A DNA stretch of 45,673 nucleotides from assembly GCA_009392275.1 (NCBI GenBank), contig VFGV01000015.1:1-45673 (forward strand), written 5' to 3'. The first letter of the stretch is position 1; every line of letters starts with the position of its first letter. Origin of the DNA: SAR202 cluster bacterium. Lineage in GTDB: Bacteria > Chloroflexota > Dehalococcoidia > Lucifugimonadales > UBA2962. The notes under the pieces are model-generated. The model searched no databases. It worked only from the letters and a program-made list of their open reading frames with translations, and had not been told where the DNA came from. A program made the position numbers and the translations under genes. Positions 34,667-44,235 of this stretch are shown in pieces.

Positions 34667-35450
34667 GTTTTATTGGTAAACATTTTCTAGCTGTGGTTAT
34701 AAACCCAGTATGCCCGATCATTCTATGGTCAGGCCTTATTGAACGTTGTGCCACATGCCATGATCTAACCATTAATTCAGATGTCTCTACTAATGAGAAA
34801 TGGGGATTTACTTTCAATGTTTCACTCAATTCATGTACCTGTAGTACTGTTGGTAGAAAACTTATAAATATTCCACCTGCTAGAAGTGATTTAGATGCGT
34901 TATCTACAACTTTCCACGGCTCAGGCAAATCTAATACTATTCTATCCAGATCATCATGTTCTATTGCAGTTGATACGTCTCCAAGTTGAATCGACACATT
35001 GTTCATGTCAGGTAGCATTTCTTTTACGTTTCTGCGTGCGCGGTCTATCATATCTTCTCTAATATCGTATGAATAAACGTGACCTTTTTCTCCGACAGCT
35101 CTCATAAGACTTATAGTGACAGCGCCTGAACCGCATCCAGCCTCGAGGACTTTGGCTCCCGGGAATATATCTCCTGAGACAAGAATAGCTCCTAAATCTT
35201 TGGGATATACCACTGTGGCAGTTCTAGGCATCAATTTTGTGAAATCTCCCATTGTAGGATGTAGAGCTAAGATTAAATTTCCTTGAGATGTTTTAATCCA
35301 TGAACCTGGAGGTTTATTGAAAAGGGATTCGTGTTTGAAATGACCGTTGTGAGAATTAAACACTTCCCCGTTTACCAGCTTAACCATATATTCTCTACCA
35401 CGTCGATCAATTAATAATGCGACGTCATTTTCTTTAAAATTGCCTTTAAT
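34656..35450 (-). CDS. trmI: tRNA (adenine-58-N1)-methyltransferase with an ATT start
   Basis: TrmI methylates A58 in the tRNA T-loop. The SAM loop is VLEAGCGSGAVTISL, with the preceding YPKDLGAIL and later VLDLPEPWKVVD segments typical of TrmI. The first ATG (35387) gives 243 aa but cuts off the N-terminal barrel. The same frame upstream reads NDVALLIDRRGREYMV, which matches the family N-terminus. In that stretch up to the stop at 35460-35462 there is no ATG, GTG or TTG. An ATT at 35450 lies six bases after TAGGAG, giving 264 aa. ATT starts are known for infC. It follows the peroxiredoxin gene by 23 bases. Confidence 0.82.
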   Translation of the reverse strand: MKGNFKENDVALLIDRRGREYMVKLVNGEVFNSHNGHFKHESLFNKPPGSWIKTSQGNLILALHPTMGDFTKLMPRTATVVYPKDLGAILVSGDIFPGAKVLEAGCGSGAVTISLMRAVGEKGHVYSYDIREDMIDRARRNVKEMLPDMNNVSIQLGDVSTAIEHDDLDRIVLDLPEPWKVVDNASKSLLAGGIFISFLPTVLQVHELSETLKVNPHFSLVETSELMVRSWHVAQRSIRPDHRMIGHTGFITTARKCLPIKPTD

Positions 35451-35473
35451 GCTTTTCTCCTAACATAGGTGGT

Positions 35474-35935
35474 TTATTGAGAAAGGTTTGCTAGCACTTC
35501 TAGTAAATGGTCAATATCTATGTCTTCTGCTCTTTTGTATATCTGTATATATTTAATTTCACCACTAGTATCAATGATAAAAACGCCCCGATCTGACGTT
35601 CCTCGATCTTCATTGAATATTCCAAATTGTTTGGATACCTTCCCTTTAGGATGGAAGTCTGAAAGTACCGGATACGGTAGGTTGCCTAATGAAGTTGAAT
35701 AAGCAGTTTGAGTTGGTTGTGCATCACAGCTTACTCCCAGAATTTGTGTGTTAAGTTCCTTAAATTTCAGGTAGTTTGATCTAAATCCAGTGATTTGATT
35801 ATTACACCCTTTGGTAAAAGAAAATATATGGAATGAAAGCAGCACATTCTGTTTGCCAGCATAATCACTTAGCGTGTGTAAGTTTCCGTGTTGATCAACC
35901 ATTTCAAAGTCAAAAGCTGGTGATCCAATCTTCAT
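35474..35935 (-). CDS. Peroxiredoxin (AhpC/TSA or BCP-like)
   Basis: This is a 153 aa thiol peroxidase. The peroxidatic Cys is 44 within SFTKGC, with the active-site Thr at 41. The Pro that usually opens this motif (PxxxTxxC) is replaced by Ile37. A second Cys at 70 (GVSCDA) could be resolving. The SDRGVFIID segment supplies the active-site Arg. GGAGTG precedes the ATG. It lies between gcvPB and trmI on the same strand with 75 bases before it, so it may be part of the gcv transcript or have its own promoter. Confidence 0.88.
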   Translation of the reverse strand: MKIGSPAFDFEMVDQHGNLHTLSDYAGKQNVLLSFHIFSFTKGCNNQITGFRSNYLKFKELNTQILGVSCDAQPTQTAYSTSLGNLPYPVLSDFHPKGKVSKQFGIFNEDRGTSDRGVFIIDTSGEIKYIQIYKRAEDIDIDHLLEVLANLSQ

Positions 35936-36010
35936 AAGATTACACTCCGGATCTCTTAATTAATATATATTTTGATTTGCCTAGCGCGAGGTTAGCATTT
36001 CCTTGTGACA

Positions 36011-37492
36011 TTACTTATTCCATCTAAGATCTGGTTCTCGCGCAGCTAAAGCCTCATCTAGTCTAGTGTTGGGGGTGTTATGTGGTGCTTCTTTAAGTAA
36101 GCCAGGGTCATCTTCAGCTTCTTGTGCAATTTTCTTCATAATATCTATAAATTCATCTATAGTTTCTTTGGATTCAGTTTCGGTTGGTTCTATCATTAGC
36201 GCTTCTTCAACGATTAGAGGGAAGTACATAGTTGGAGGGTGTATGCCATAATCTATTAATCTTTTTGAAACGTCTAATGCTGTGACACCATAATCCCTTT
36301 TTAAATTTCTGGCTGAGAAAACCACTTCATGCATGCAGGTTCTGTCATATGGTAAATCATAGATTCCCTTTAGTTGCGTTCGTATGTAATTAGCATTTAT
36401 AACTGCATCTTCACTGACTTTGGGTACGCCTTGCTTTCCTAGTGTTCTAATATAAGCGTATGCCCTTACCAATGCTCCAAAGTTTCCATGAAATGCACCC
36501 ATTTTACCAATTGTGTGTTCAGGGCGCGTAAAACTATAGAACTCAGAATTCGATTTATCTATTTGACGATCTATCACTGGTGTTGGTAGAAATGGCAAAA
36601 TGCGTTCACTAACCATTACGGCTCCTGCGCCAGGTCCACCTCCTCCATGAGGTTGAGTAAACGTTTTGTGTAGGTTTGAGTGTAATATATCGAAACCTAA
36701 ATCACCTGGTTTAAGCTTGCCAACAAGCGCATTAAGGTTCGCTCCATCACCATATATTATTCCGCCCACATCTCTAACCATGTTTACAACTTCAAGTATG
36801 TTTGTATCAAACAAGCCAAGTGTACTTGGTTGAGTTAACATAAATCCGGCTATCTCATCTGATAGCACGTATTTCAGTGCTTCAATATCAGTATTTCCTT
36901 TGGAATCAGTGTTCAATGATATAACTTCAAATCCAGCCATGACAGCTGAAGCAGGATTAGTTCCATGAGCACTATCAGGAACCAGTATTTTGGTTCTTTT
37001 TGTATCTCCATTTCTTTGATGATAAGCGCGAGTCATTAACATTCCGGCGAGCTCACCTTCTGCACCCGCCATCGGCGCTAATGAAGTCCCAGCCATACCT
37101 GTTATATCAGCTAGGATGTTTTGTAGATGGTGCATTAACTTTAATGCTCCCTGGACAGTAGATTCTTCCTGTAGAGGATGAATCTCCGAGAATCCTGGCA
37201 ATGCAGCAATGTCATCGTTTACTTTTGGGTTATATTTCATAGTACAGCTACCCAGCGGGTAGAAGTTATGATCGATAGAAAAGTTGAAAGTACTAATTTG
37301 CGTTAAGTAACGCACAATCTCGCTTTCACTTAGCTCGGGCATTTCCAATGATTCTCTTAGGAGGTTTTTGGGCGGGTCATCTTGGACAGGCACGTCTAGT
37401 TTTGGCAACGTTGTACCTATGCGACCAGCAACACTTCTGTCCATACTTAGTCGTCTTTTGGAATCATTTGTATTTATATGATTATTTTTCAT
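36011..37492 (-). CDS. gcvPB: Glycine dehydrogenase (decarboxylating), subunit 2
   Basis: This is the P-protein half that holds pyridoxal phosphate; with GcvPA it decarboxylates glycine and loads the aminomethyl group onto GcvH lipoate. The PLP Lys is 276 in HSNLHKTFTQPHGGGGPG. I chose the ATG at 37492 (493 aa) because the longer frame from 37618 lies entirely inside gcvPA and reads unlike the family. The start overlaps the gcvPA stop by 11 bases. It is the last gcv gene of the group. Confidence 0.96.
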   Translation of the reverse strand: MKNNHINTNDSKRRLSMDRSVAGRIGTTLPKLDVPVQDDPPKNLLRESLEMPELSESEIVRYLTQISTFNFSIDHNFYPLGSCTMKYNPKVNDDIAALPGFSEIHPLQEESTVQGALKLMHHLQNILADITGMAGTSLAPMAGAEGELAGMLMTRAYHQRNGDTKRTKILVPDSAHGTNPASAVMAGFEVISLNTDSKGNTDIEALKYVLSDEIAGFMLTQPSTLGLFDTNILEVVNMVRDVGGIIYGDGANLNALVGKLKPGDLGFDILHSNLHKTFTQPHGGGGPGAGAVMVSERILPFLPTPVIDRQIDKSNSEFYSFTRPEHTIGKMGAFHGNFGALVRAYAYIRTLGKQGVPKVSEDAVINANYIRTQLKGIYDLPYDRTCMHEVVFSARNLKRDYGVTALDVSKRLIDYGIHPPTMYFPLIVEEALMIEPTETESKETIDEFIDIMKKIAQEAEDDPGLLKEAPHNTPNTRLDEALAAREPDLRWNK

Positions 37493-38843
37493 CAGACCCA
37501 ATTTCAGCGCTGATTTCCCTGAGGGCAGTAACCAGCGAATCGATTTCTTGCCTAGAGTTGGTCTCTGTAATACAAACCAACATTCCATTTTTAATTTGAC
37601 TGCTAACGTCAATGCCACCGATTATTTTTTTACTGAGCAACCTTTTATTGATTTTGGCAGGTGATATCGGACAAGAAATCACGAATTCTTTGAAAAAAGG
37701 CCTGTCTAAGTTAACAGAATAACCTTGGATATCATTTATTTGAGCAGCAGCATAATGAGCTTTTTGATAACAGAGATTTGCAATATGCTTTAGGCCCTGT
37801 TTACCTTGAGAGATCATGTAAATTGTTGACATTAAAGCTATTAATCCGACGGATGTACATATGTTAGATGTAGCTCTGTCTCTCCTAATATGCTGTTCTC
37901 TGGTTTGTAGAGTTAACACATATCCAGTTTCACCATTAGTGTCCTTGGTGCGGCCGACTATTCGACCTGGCATTTGCCTGATGTAATCCTGTTTACATGC
38001 AAATAATCCAACATAGGGACCTCCGTATGAAGTAGATATACCTAAAGATTGTCCTTCTGCGACTACAATATCTGCTCCATAGTCTGCAGGAGTTTTATAC
38101 ATGCCCAAAGATATTGGATCTGTCAAAACGATTAGTAATCCACCTGCTTTGTGTATGTCATCGGATAATGTAGTTAAGTCTTCAAAATAACCAAAATAAT
38201 TTGGCTGCTGTACTATTAAGCAGGCATGACTTTCATTGGAACTAGCCATTCCATCTTTTAACGAATCCATCTTTATTCCTGGTGCATCTAAAAATGTCTT
38301 TAGAACTTCCTTGTATTGAGGGGATACTGAATCCAGTACATTGATAGCGCTTTTTTTTGTAACTCTGCAGGCCATTAACACTGCCTCTGATAGGGCTGTA
38401 GATCCATCGTACATCCCGGCATTCGCAACATCCATACCAGTTAGTTGGCATACCATCGACTGAAATTCAAAATGGGCTTGTAGTGTGCCTTGAGAAACTT
38501 CCGGTTGATATGGGGTATAGCAGGTCATAAATTCTGATCGCAAAGCCAATCTGTTTACAATTGAAGGAATAAAATGCCTATATGCTCCCGATCCAAGGAA
38601 AGAAGCGTAGTCTCCGGGTACAGCATTTAAACCGGCAAGCTCTTCCATCTCCTGTACCAATTCCATTTCAGAGATAGCATCCGGAATTTTCAATTCTGGA
38701 TTTAGGTAATTTTCTGGTATATCTCTAAAAAGATCATCTACGGTTTTCACTCCTATAGCTTTGAGCATTTCAGCACGGTCATTTTTGGTGTTCGGAGTAT
38801 AAGGTGATGTAAATTTTAAATCTGTATTTTGATCAGCACTCAT
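37482..38843 (-). CDS. gcvPA: Glycine dehydrogenase (decarboxylating), subunit 1
   Basis: This is the N-terminal half of the split P-protein, 453 aa. YTPNTKNDRAEMLKAIG near residue 15, FLGSGAYRHFIPS near 82 and CYTPYQPEVSQGTLQ are typical. It has no PLP lysine, as expected for subunit 1. It follows gcvH by seven bases and overlaps gcvPB. Confidence 0.96.
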   Translation of the reverse strand: MSADQNTDLKFTSPYTPNTKNDRAEMLKAIGVKTVDDLFRDIPENYLNPELKIPDAISEMELVQEMEELAGLNAVPGDYASFLGSGAYRHFIPSIVNRLALRSEFMTCYTPYQPEVSQGTLQAHFEFQSMVCQLTGMDVANAGMYDGSTALSEAVLMACRVTKKSAINVLDSVSPQYKEVLKTFLDAPGIKMDSLKDGMASSNESHACLIVQQPNYFGYFEDLTTLSDDIHKAGGLLIVLTDPISLGMYKTPADYGADIVVAEGQSLGISTSYGGPYVGLFACKQDYIRQMPGRIVGRTKDTNGETGYVLTLQTREQHIRRDRATSNICTSVGLIALMSTIYMISQGKQGLKHIANLCYQKAHYAAAQINDIQGYSVNLDRPFFKEFVISCPISPAKINKRLLSKKIIGGIDVSSQIKNGMLVCITETNSRQEIDSLVTALREISAEIGSDEK

Positions 38844-38850
38844 TGTTAAT

Positions 38851-39240
38851 TTAATGTGACTGTGATTCCGTAAATTTACCGTAATCTTGTGATGACATCA
38901 GACTGTCAAGTTCCGTTAAATCTTTTGGGGCTATCGTAATTAACCATCCATCACCATAAGCATCTTGGTTAACTAGTTCTGGTTCGGAAGTTAGATTTTC
39001 ATTTTTCTTCAAAATTGTTCCACTTATCGGTGCAAACAAATCTGAAACAGCCTTAACAGATTCAATTTCTCCAAATTTTTCAAACTGTTTTATTTCGGAG
39101 CCAACTTCAGGTAATTCTACAAAAACAACATCTCCAAGAGTGCCTGCAGCAAAATCCGTTATGCCTATTGTAAATTCACCATTATTTGTCGAATTCACCC
39201 ATTCATGTTCTTCTGAAAATTTAAATTCTGAAGGATTCAT
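38851..39240 (-). CDS. gcvH: Glycine cleavage system H protein
   Basis: This lipoyl carrier of the glycine cleavage system has 129 aa. The lipoylated Lys is 63 in ESVKAVSDLFAPISG. The N-terminal SEEHEWV and the GITDFAAGTLGDVVFVELP strand are standard. It lies between gcvT and gcvPA. Confidence 0.97.
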   Translation of the reverse strand: MNPSEFKFSEEHEWVNSTNNGEFTIGITDFAAGTLGDVVFVELPEVGSEIKQFEKFGEIESVKAVSDLFAPISGTILKKNENLTSEPELVNQDAYGDGWLITIAPKDLTELDSLMSSQDYGKFTESQSH

Positions 39241-39271
39241 TACGTCACCTTTTAATTTATAAGTTCAAGTA

Positions 39272-40348
39272 TTATCTAGAGTAGAAAGGTAATTTTGTTA
39301 TTACAATATCTGTGAACTGTCCTCTTATATCACATTTTAGATTTTTATTGTTATCAATTAGCTCGGTTAAAACGTATCCTAAAGCAATATTTCTATTAAG
39401 AGTCGGTGAATAGGTTCCAGACGTGATATAACCCACCTGTGTAGCTCCGTGATTTATCGTATAACCAGGCCTAGCTGCTCGATTGCCATCTACATAAAAA
39501 CCTACTAGCTTTTTTTCTGGCCCCTCGGAACGAATTTTTCTTAAAGCTGGTCCCGCAAGATAATCATCTTTATCGCAATTCACGAATTTTTCTAGACCAG
39601 CTTCAAAAGGATTTATTTTTGTATTCATATCGTTTCCATGTAAAAGCAGCCCTGCTTCTAGCCTGAGCAAATCTCGTGACCCAAGTCCGCATGGTTTTGC
39701 ACCACTATCGACTAATATATTCCATACGTGAGCAGCTTTAGACTCTGGTACAAATAATTCGACGCCATCTTCACCGGTATATCCAGTTCGAGCAATCATT
39801 ACGTCGGTGCCACAAAACGCTTCTTGGGTGAAATTAAACATTTTTAATAATGACATATCACTTTGCACTTGATCATTGAGTGTTTGCATACCCTTAGGCC
39901 CTTGCAAAGCGATCATTGCATGTTGGGTGGTTATATCAATCATGGAGACATTTGACTTGGGTTTATGTTGATTTAACCAGTCAATAACAATAGTTTTATT
40001 AGATGCATTAGGTACAAGTAAAAAGTGATCGGAATCAAATTTATATACAATGCAGTCATCGATGATTCCACCATCAATATTACATATAACTCCGTACTTG
40101 GCCCGGTTTGGTTTAAGTTTATTAACATCGACGCTAAGCGTTTTATTAAGGAAATCAGATGCCGCAGAGCCCTGTATATCTATCCTACCCATGTGTGACA
40201 CATCAAATAAGCCGCAAGCATTTCTTACAGCCTTAACTTCTTCTATTATTCCGCTATATTGAACGGGCATATCCCAGCCAGCAAAAGGTACCATTCGTGC
40301 GCCTGATTCAATATGTGTTTTATTTAATGGTGTTTTTAGTAGTGTCAT
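39272..40348 (-). CDS. gcvT: Aminomethyltransferase (glycine cleavage T protein)
   Basis: GcvT moves the methylene group from lipoyl-bound aminomethyl to tetrahydrofolate and releases ammonia. It has 358 aa. Start MTLLKTPLNKTHIESGARMVPFAGWDMP and FDVSHMGRI are typical of the family, as is GYTGEDGVELF near residue 190. The ATG overlaps the preceding LLM-oxidoreductase gene by 29 bases and has no Shine-Dalgarno, so translation is probably coupled. Confidence 0.96.
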   Translation of the reverse strand: MTLLKTPLNKTHIESGARMVPFAGWDMPVQYSGIIEEVKAVRNACGLFDVSHMGRIDIQGSAASDFLNKTLSVDVNKLKPNRAKYGVICNIDGGIIDDCIVYKFDSDHFLLVPNASNKTIVIDWLNQHKPKSNVSMIDITTQHAMIALQGPKGMQTLNDQVQSDMSLLKMFNFTQEAFCGTDVMIARTGYTGEDGVELFVPESKAAHVWNILVDSGAKPCGLGSRDLLRLEAGLLLHGNDMNTKINPFEAGLEKFVNCDKDDYLAGPALRKIRSEGPEKKLVGFYVDGNRAARPGYTINHGATQVGYITSGTYSPTLNRNIALGYVLTELIDNNKNLKCDIRGQFTDIVITKLPFYSR

Positions 40349-41246
40349 TTTTTTGATTGTTTATTATCGCATTAATGAATAATTTTAAAGCGTCTAAATG
40401 CTTGTCAATTGATGTTAATTTTGCTCCCATTGTATTAATTGAAATGTGAGTGACTCCATACTCCATCCATAACTTAATAGAATCTGACCATCCTGATTCA
40501 GGTTTTTCTGATTCAGAGAGAATTTTTTCTATGCCAATTTGACTAATCGTTCTGCCAGCTTGATTAGCAGAGTTTTTGATTGAGTCGAGCATAGTTTTTG
40601 ATTGCATGTCTGGGAATGGAGAATAACCTGGATATATCCAACCGTCACCCATTTTACCTATCCTTTGCATAACAGCATTTGCTGCTCCACCAAACCATAT
40701 AGGTATGGGCGACTGTATTGGTAAAGGGTTAATGCCGACATTATCTAAATAATGCCATTTACCTTTGAACGTTACTAACTCGTTTGTCCATAATTCTCTA
40801 AGTACAGATACCTGTTCTTCTATCCGGGCACCGCGGTTGGTAAATTCACTATTCAAAGCTTCGAATTCGACTTCGTTCCAACCTATTCCAACTCCAAGAC
40901 GTAATCTACCATTACTTAGGATGTCTAATTCTGCTGCTTGTTTTGCCACCAAAGCTGTATCTCTTTGTGGCAAAACTAAAATACCTGTTGCCAACTCTAT
41001 TCTTGTAGTTATTGCGGCAAGATATCCTAGCAAAACCATGACTTCATGAAATGAATCCTCGAGCCTATAAGGCCCATCCCAATTTGGTCGATTTGTAGTG
41101 TCTGCGCCTAAAACATGATCATAAATTAATATGTGATCGTACCCCATTGACTCCACAGCAGTGACAAACTTTCTCACTTCATCAGGATTGTTGCCGATCT
41201 CAGTCTGCGGGAATATTGCGCCTATTTTCGGTTTTAATATAGTCAA
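40320..41246 (-). CDS. LLM-class (luciferase-like) F420- or FMN-dependent oxidoreductase
   Basis: This 308 aa TIM-barrel protein of the luciferase-like monooxygenase family has the F420-type N-terminus IGAIFPQTEIG, GYDHILIYDHVL, IELATGILVLPQR, LGVGIGWNEVEFEAL and GDGWIYPGYSP segments. The cofactor cannot be fixed by eye; the subfamily resembles F420-dependent members common in actinobacteria and marine Chloroflexota. It is encoded between nadE and gcvT and overlaps gcvT, which ties its expression to glycine cleavage. The substrate is unknown. Confidence 0.85.
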   Translation of the reverse strand: MTILKPKIGAIFPQTEIGNNPDEVRKFVTAVESMGYDHILIYDHVLGADTTNRPNWDGPYRLEDSFHEVMVLLGYLAAITTRIELATGILVLPQRDTALVAKQAAELDILSNGRLRLGVGIGWNEVEFEALNSEFTNRGARIEEQVSVLRELWTNELVTFKGKWHYLDNVGINPLPIQSPIPIWFGGAANAVMQRIGKMGDGWIYPGYSPFPDMQSKTMLDSIKNSANQAGRTISQIGIEKILSESEKPESGWSDSIKLWMEYGVTHISINTMGAKLTSIDKHLDALKLFINAIINNQKNDTTKNTIK

Positions 41247-41252
41247 TTTAAA

Positions 41253-42905
41253 TTAGTATGATTTATAACGATTTACTATTGGCATACGTCTATCTCTACC
41301 GAAGTTTCGCTCAGTTATTTTAACTCCTGGGGGAGTTTGTCTTCTTTTATGCTCTGAGTTGTCAACCAAGCTAATTACCCTTCTTACTACATCTTCATTT
41401 TGGCCTTCCGAGATTATGTCTTTATAGGTTTTATCATCTTCGACGTAAGCTTTTAAAATCTTGTCAAGTTGATCGTACGGCGGTAAAGAATCTTCATCGA
41501 GTTGATTAGGCTTAAGTTCTGCACTTGGAGGCTTCTGAATGATCTCAGTTGGTATTACGCGATTAATGCTGTTTCTATATTTGCAGAGTTTGTAAACTAA
41601 TGTTTTTGGAACATCTTTAATGACAGCAAAACCTCCCGCCATGTCTCCATACAGAGTAGCATAACCTGTCGCATATTCACTCTTGTTGCCAGTAGTCAAA
41701 GCTAGCCAGCCAAACTTGTTCGACATTGCCATAACTAGAGTGCCCCTGGTTCTGGATTGCAAATTTTCTTCAGCTATATTTGGCTTAGCAGTCATGAATA
41801 GGTCTTTTAATGTAGCTAAGTATTCTGAAAAAACAGGCTCAATAGATGTTTTAAGCAACTTAATACCAAGGTTTTCCGCTAGCAGTTCACTGTCTGTAAC
41901 GCTTCCTTTTGACGAATACCGAGATGGCATTGACAGACCTACCACATTTTCTCTGCCTAGTGCATCAACCGCTATTGTTGTAACTAGAGCAGAATCAATG
42001 CCGCCGGATATAGCTACTATGACTTTTTCAAATCCTGACTTATTAACATAATCTTTGGTGCCAGTTACAAGAGCAGAGTAAACTTCTTCTAAGTCATGCA
42101 TGGGTTCCCTCAAAATTGCCTTGCTGTTTTTTTTCAGATTAAATTTGCTAACCCTACGTTTTTTAGTGGATGTGTCTTCCTCTAAGTCAATGTCAAATAT
42201 TAAGTTATCTTCAGCAAATTGAGATGCCCTTGCAAGCATTTCTCCTTCAGGAGAAACTATAACGCTAGTTCCATCAAAAACTAATTCGTCCTGACCTCCC
42301 ACTAAATTAACATATGCTAAAGCCATATTATTTTCTGCAGCCCTCCTAGACAATAACGCTTCTCTTTGTTCCCGTTTTCCTCTGTGATATGGAGATGCAT
42401 TAATATTTATCAATAATTTTGCACCAGAGTCGCGCTGAGTCTTGACTGGGCCTTTGTCAGACCAAATATCTTCACATATATTGATTGCAGTTTTAATGCC
42501 GTTTATATCGAAAGTTGTTGGTTCAGTGCCTGGAGTGAAGTATCTCTGCTCGTCAAATACTCCATAATTTGGCAAGATCATTTTTTTATATGTATCTATT
42601 ATTATCTTGTCATTAATTATTGCAGCAGCGTTGTAAATAGAATGCTCATGCCTTTCTATATATCCGACTACAACGGTTATATTTTCGGAAGCTGAAACTA
42701 TTTGGTTAAGAGCAGCGAGGTTGTCATCAATGAACTGGGATTTAAATATGAGGTCTTCAGGAGGATATCCTGTAATAGATAATTCAGGGAAGGCTATTAG
42801 TTCAACGCCTGTTTCCTTCGCTGATTTAATTCGATGTAATATGCGATCGATGTTTCCATCTATGTCGCCGACAGTTACATTAATCTGTGATAGAGCGATT
42901 CGCAT
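41253..42905 (-). CDS. nadE: Glutamine-dependent NAD+ synthetase
   Basis: This 550 aa two-domain enzyme makes NAD+ from deamido-NAD+ with glutamine as nitrogen donor. The N-terminal nitrilase-type glutaminase has Glu41 (AFPELSITGYPPEDL), Lys108 (YKKMILPNYGVFDE) and Cys144 (NICEDIW). The C-terminal synthetase has the PP-loop SGGIDS at 300-305. It precedes the LLM oxidoreductase gene by six bases. Confidence 0.96.
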   Translation of the reverse strand: MRIALSQINVTVGDIDGNIDRILHRIKSAKETGVELIAFPELSITGYPPEDLIFKSQFIDDNLAALNQIVSASENITVVVGYIERHEHSIYNAAAIINDKIIIDTYKKMILPNYGVFDEQRYFTPGTEPTTFDINGIKTAINICEDIWSDKGPVKTQRDSGAKLLININASPYHRGKREQREALLSRRAAENNMALAYVNLVGGQDELVFDGTSVIVSPEGEMLARASQFAEDNLIFDIDLEEDTSTKKRRVSKFNLKKNSKAILREPMHDLEEVYSALVTGTKDYVNKSGFEKVIVAISGGIDSALVTTIAVDALGRENVVGLSMPSRYSSKGSVTDSELLAENLGIKLLKTSIEPVFSEYLATLKDLFMTAKPNIAEENLQSRTRGTLVMAMSNKFGWLALTTGNKSEYATGYATLYGDMAGGFAVIKDVPKTLVYKLCKYRNSINRVIPTEIIQKPPSAELKPNQLDEDSLPPYDQLDKILKAYVEDDKTYKDIISEGQNEDVVRRVISLVDNSEHKRRQTPPGVKITERNFGRDRRMPIVNRYKSY

Positions 42906-42956
42906 TTAGAACGTCCGATTGTCTATTATTCTTTTTTAAAGAAACTTTGGATGCTA

Positions 42957-44120
42957 TTAGATTTTCTGTACGAAGCTATCAATCCGATTCAAGGCCTCTT
43001 GTATATTCTCGGCGGAATTAGCGAATGAAAAACGTACGAACCCGTTTCCATATTTGCCAAAATCTTCACCAGCTAAACATGCTACCCCAGCCTCTTGTAA
43101 TAGATTGTCTGCAAATTTCCTACTAGTCATGCCGGTTTCTTTAACATTTGGAAAAACATAAAAAGCGCCCTTGGGCATTTGGCATGATATTCCATTGATA
43201 TTGTTCAACCCATTAACAATGAGGTCCCGACGGCTTTTAAATTCCTGAACCATTTTATTAGGCTCATCTTGAGAACCATCAAGTGCTTCAATAGCAGCTA
43301 TTTGAGTTGCTGATGAAGTGCATGAAACACTATTAGCCATCAGTTTCCCCATTTGGCTTGCTAGGTCTTCTGGCATTATGCCATACCCGATTCTCCAGCC
43401 GGTCATCGCGTAAGTTTTGGAGAAACCATCCAAGATAATAGTTCTGTCTACCATGCCTTCAAATTGAGTGATAGATTCATGATTACCTTCGTATAGGAAC
43501 CTAATATATATTTCATCTGACATGACGTATATGTCATGCTTTATTGATAGCTCAGCAAGTTTTTCTAAGTCTTGTTTTGGGATAATGCTTCCACAAGGAT
43601 TGTTAGGAGAATTTAATATCATCAATTTTGTTTTCGAAGTGATTTTTGATTCAATTTCATCAACATCAATGCTGAAATCCTTACTTTCATGTAGCTGCAT
43701 TGGTACAGGAACACCGCCGACATAATTGATCATAGATTCATAAATTGGAAATCCAGGATTTGGATATAGCACCTCGTCACCTTCATTGATTAATGAAAGC
43801 ATAGTAAAAAACATGATGGGCTTGCCGCCAGGAGTCACAACAACATTTTCTGGAGAAACATCTATGTGCCGTGTCATCTCAATCTCTTTTGCAATACGAG
43901 CTCTTACGTCTGGCATTCCTGGGGAGGGTCCATAATGGGTATATCCATTTTTAAGAGCTTGTGCTCCAGCAGCCACTATATTGGGAGGAGTATCAAAATC
44001 GGGCTCACCGATTTGTAGATGTATGATATCTCTGCCTTCAGCTTCTAACTTTTTTGCTCGAGCTAATACTTCAAAAGCAGTTTCAGTTCCTAATCTACTC
44101 ATTCTATTTGCTAACTTCAT
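42957..44120 (-). CDS. Class I pyridoxal-phosphate aminotransferase (aspartate aminotransferase-like)
   Basis: This 387 aa fold-type I aminotransferase has Lys235 in DGFSKTYAMTGWRIGY as the PLP Schiff-base residue, with NSPNNPCG near 170 and the substrate-carboxylate Arg in VRFSFA near 364. Aspartate is the most usual donor for this subgroup, but related enzymes use alanine or aromatic amino acids. AGAGG six bases upstream supports the ATG. It is the first enzyme gene of the nadE-gcv run, 51 bases before nadE. Confidence 0.9.
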   Translation of the reverse strand: MKLANRMSRLGTETAFEVLARAKKLEAEGRDIIHLQIGEPDFDTPPNIVAAGAQALKNGYTHYGPSPGMPDVRARIAKEIEMTRHIDVSPENVVVTPGGKPIMFFTMLSLINEGDEVLYPNPGFPIYESMINYVGGVPVPMQLHESKDFSIDVDEIESKITSKTKLMILNSPNNPCGSIIPKQDLEKLAELSIKHDIYVMSDEIYIRFLYEGNHESITQFEGMVDRTIILDGFSKTYAMTGWRIGYGIMPEDLASQMGKLMANSVSCTSSATQIAAIEALDGSQDEPNKMVQEFKSRRDLIVNGLNNINGISCQMPKGAFYVFPNVKETGMTSRKFADNLLQEAGVACLAGEDFGKYGNGFVRFSFANSAENIQEALNRIDSFVQKI

Positions 44121-44235
44121 CTATAACCTCTGCTTGTTGGTTCAAATTTTTCATACCAGTTTAATTAATTTACTTAAATTATTGGGCTCAATAGTATACA
44201 TGTATCTTGAACTTAAAAAGTTTTATGGCCCTGAA

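Noticed and set aside
37493-37618. Longer N-terminus for gcvPB
   Set aside because: The extra 42 residues lie inside gcvPA and do not resemble the family; the ATG at 37492 gives the expected length and an 11-base overlap.
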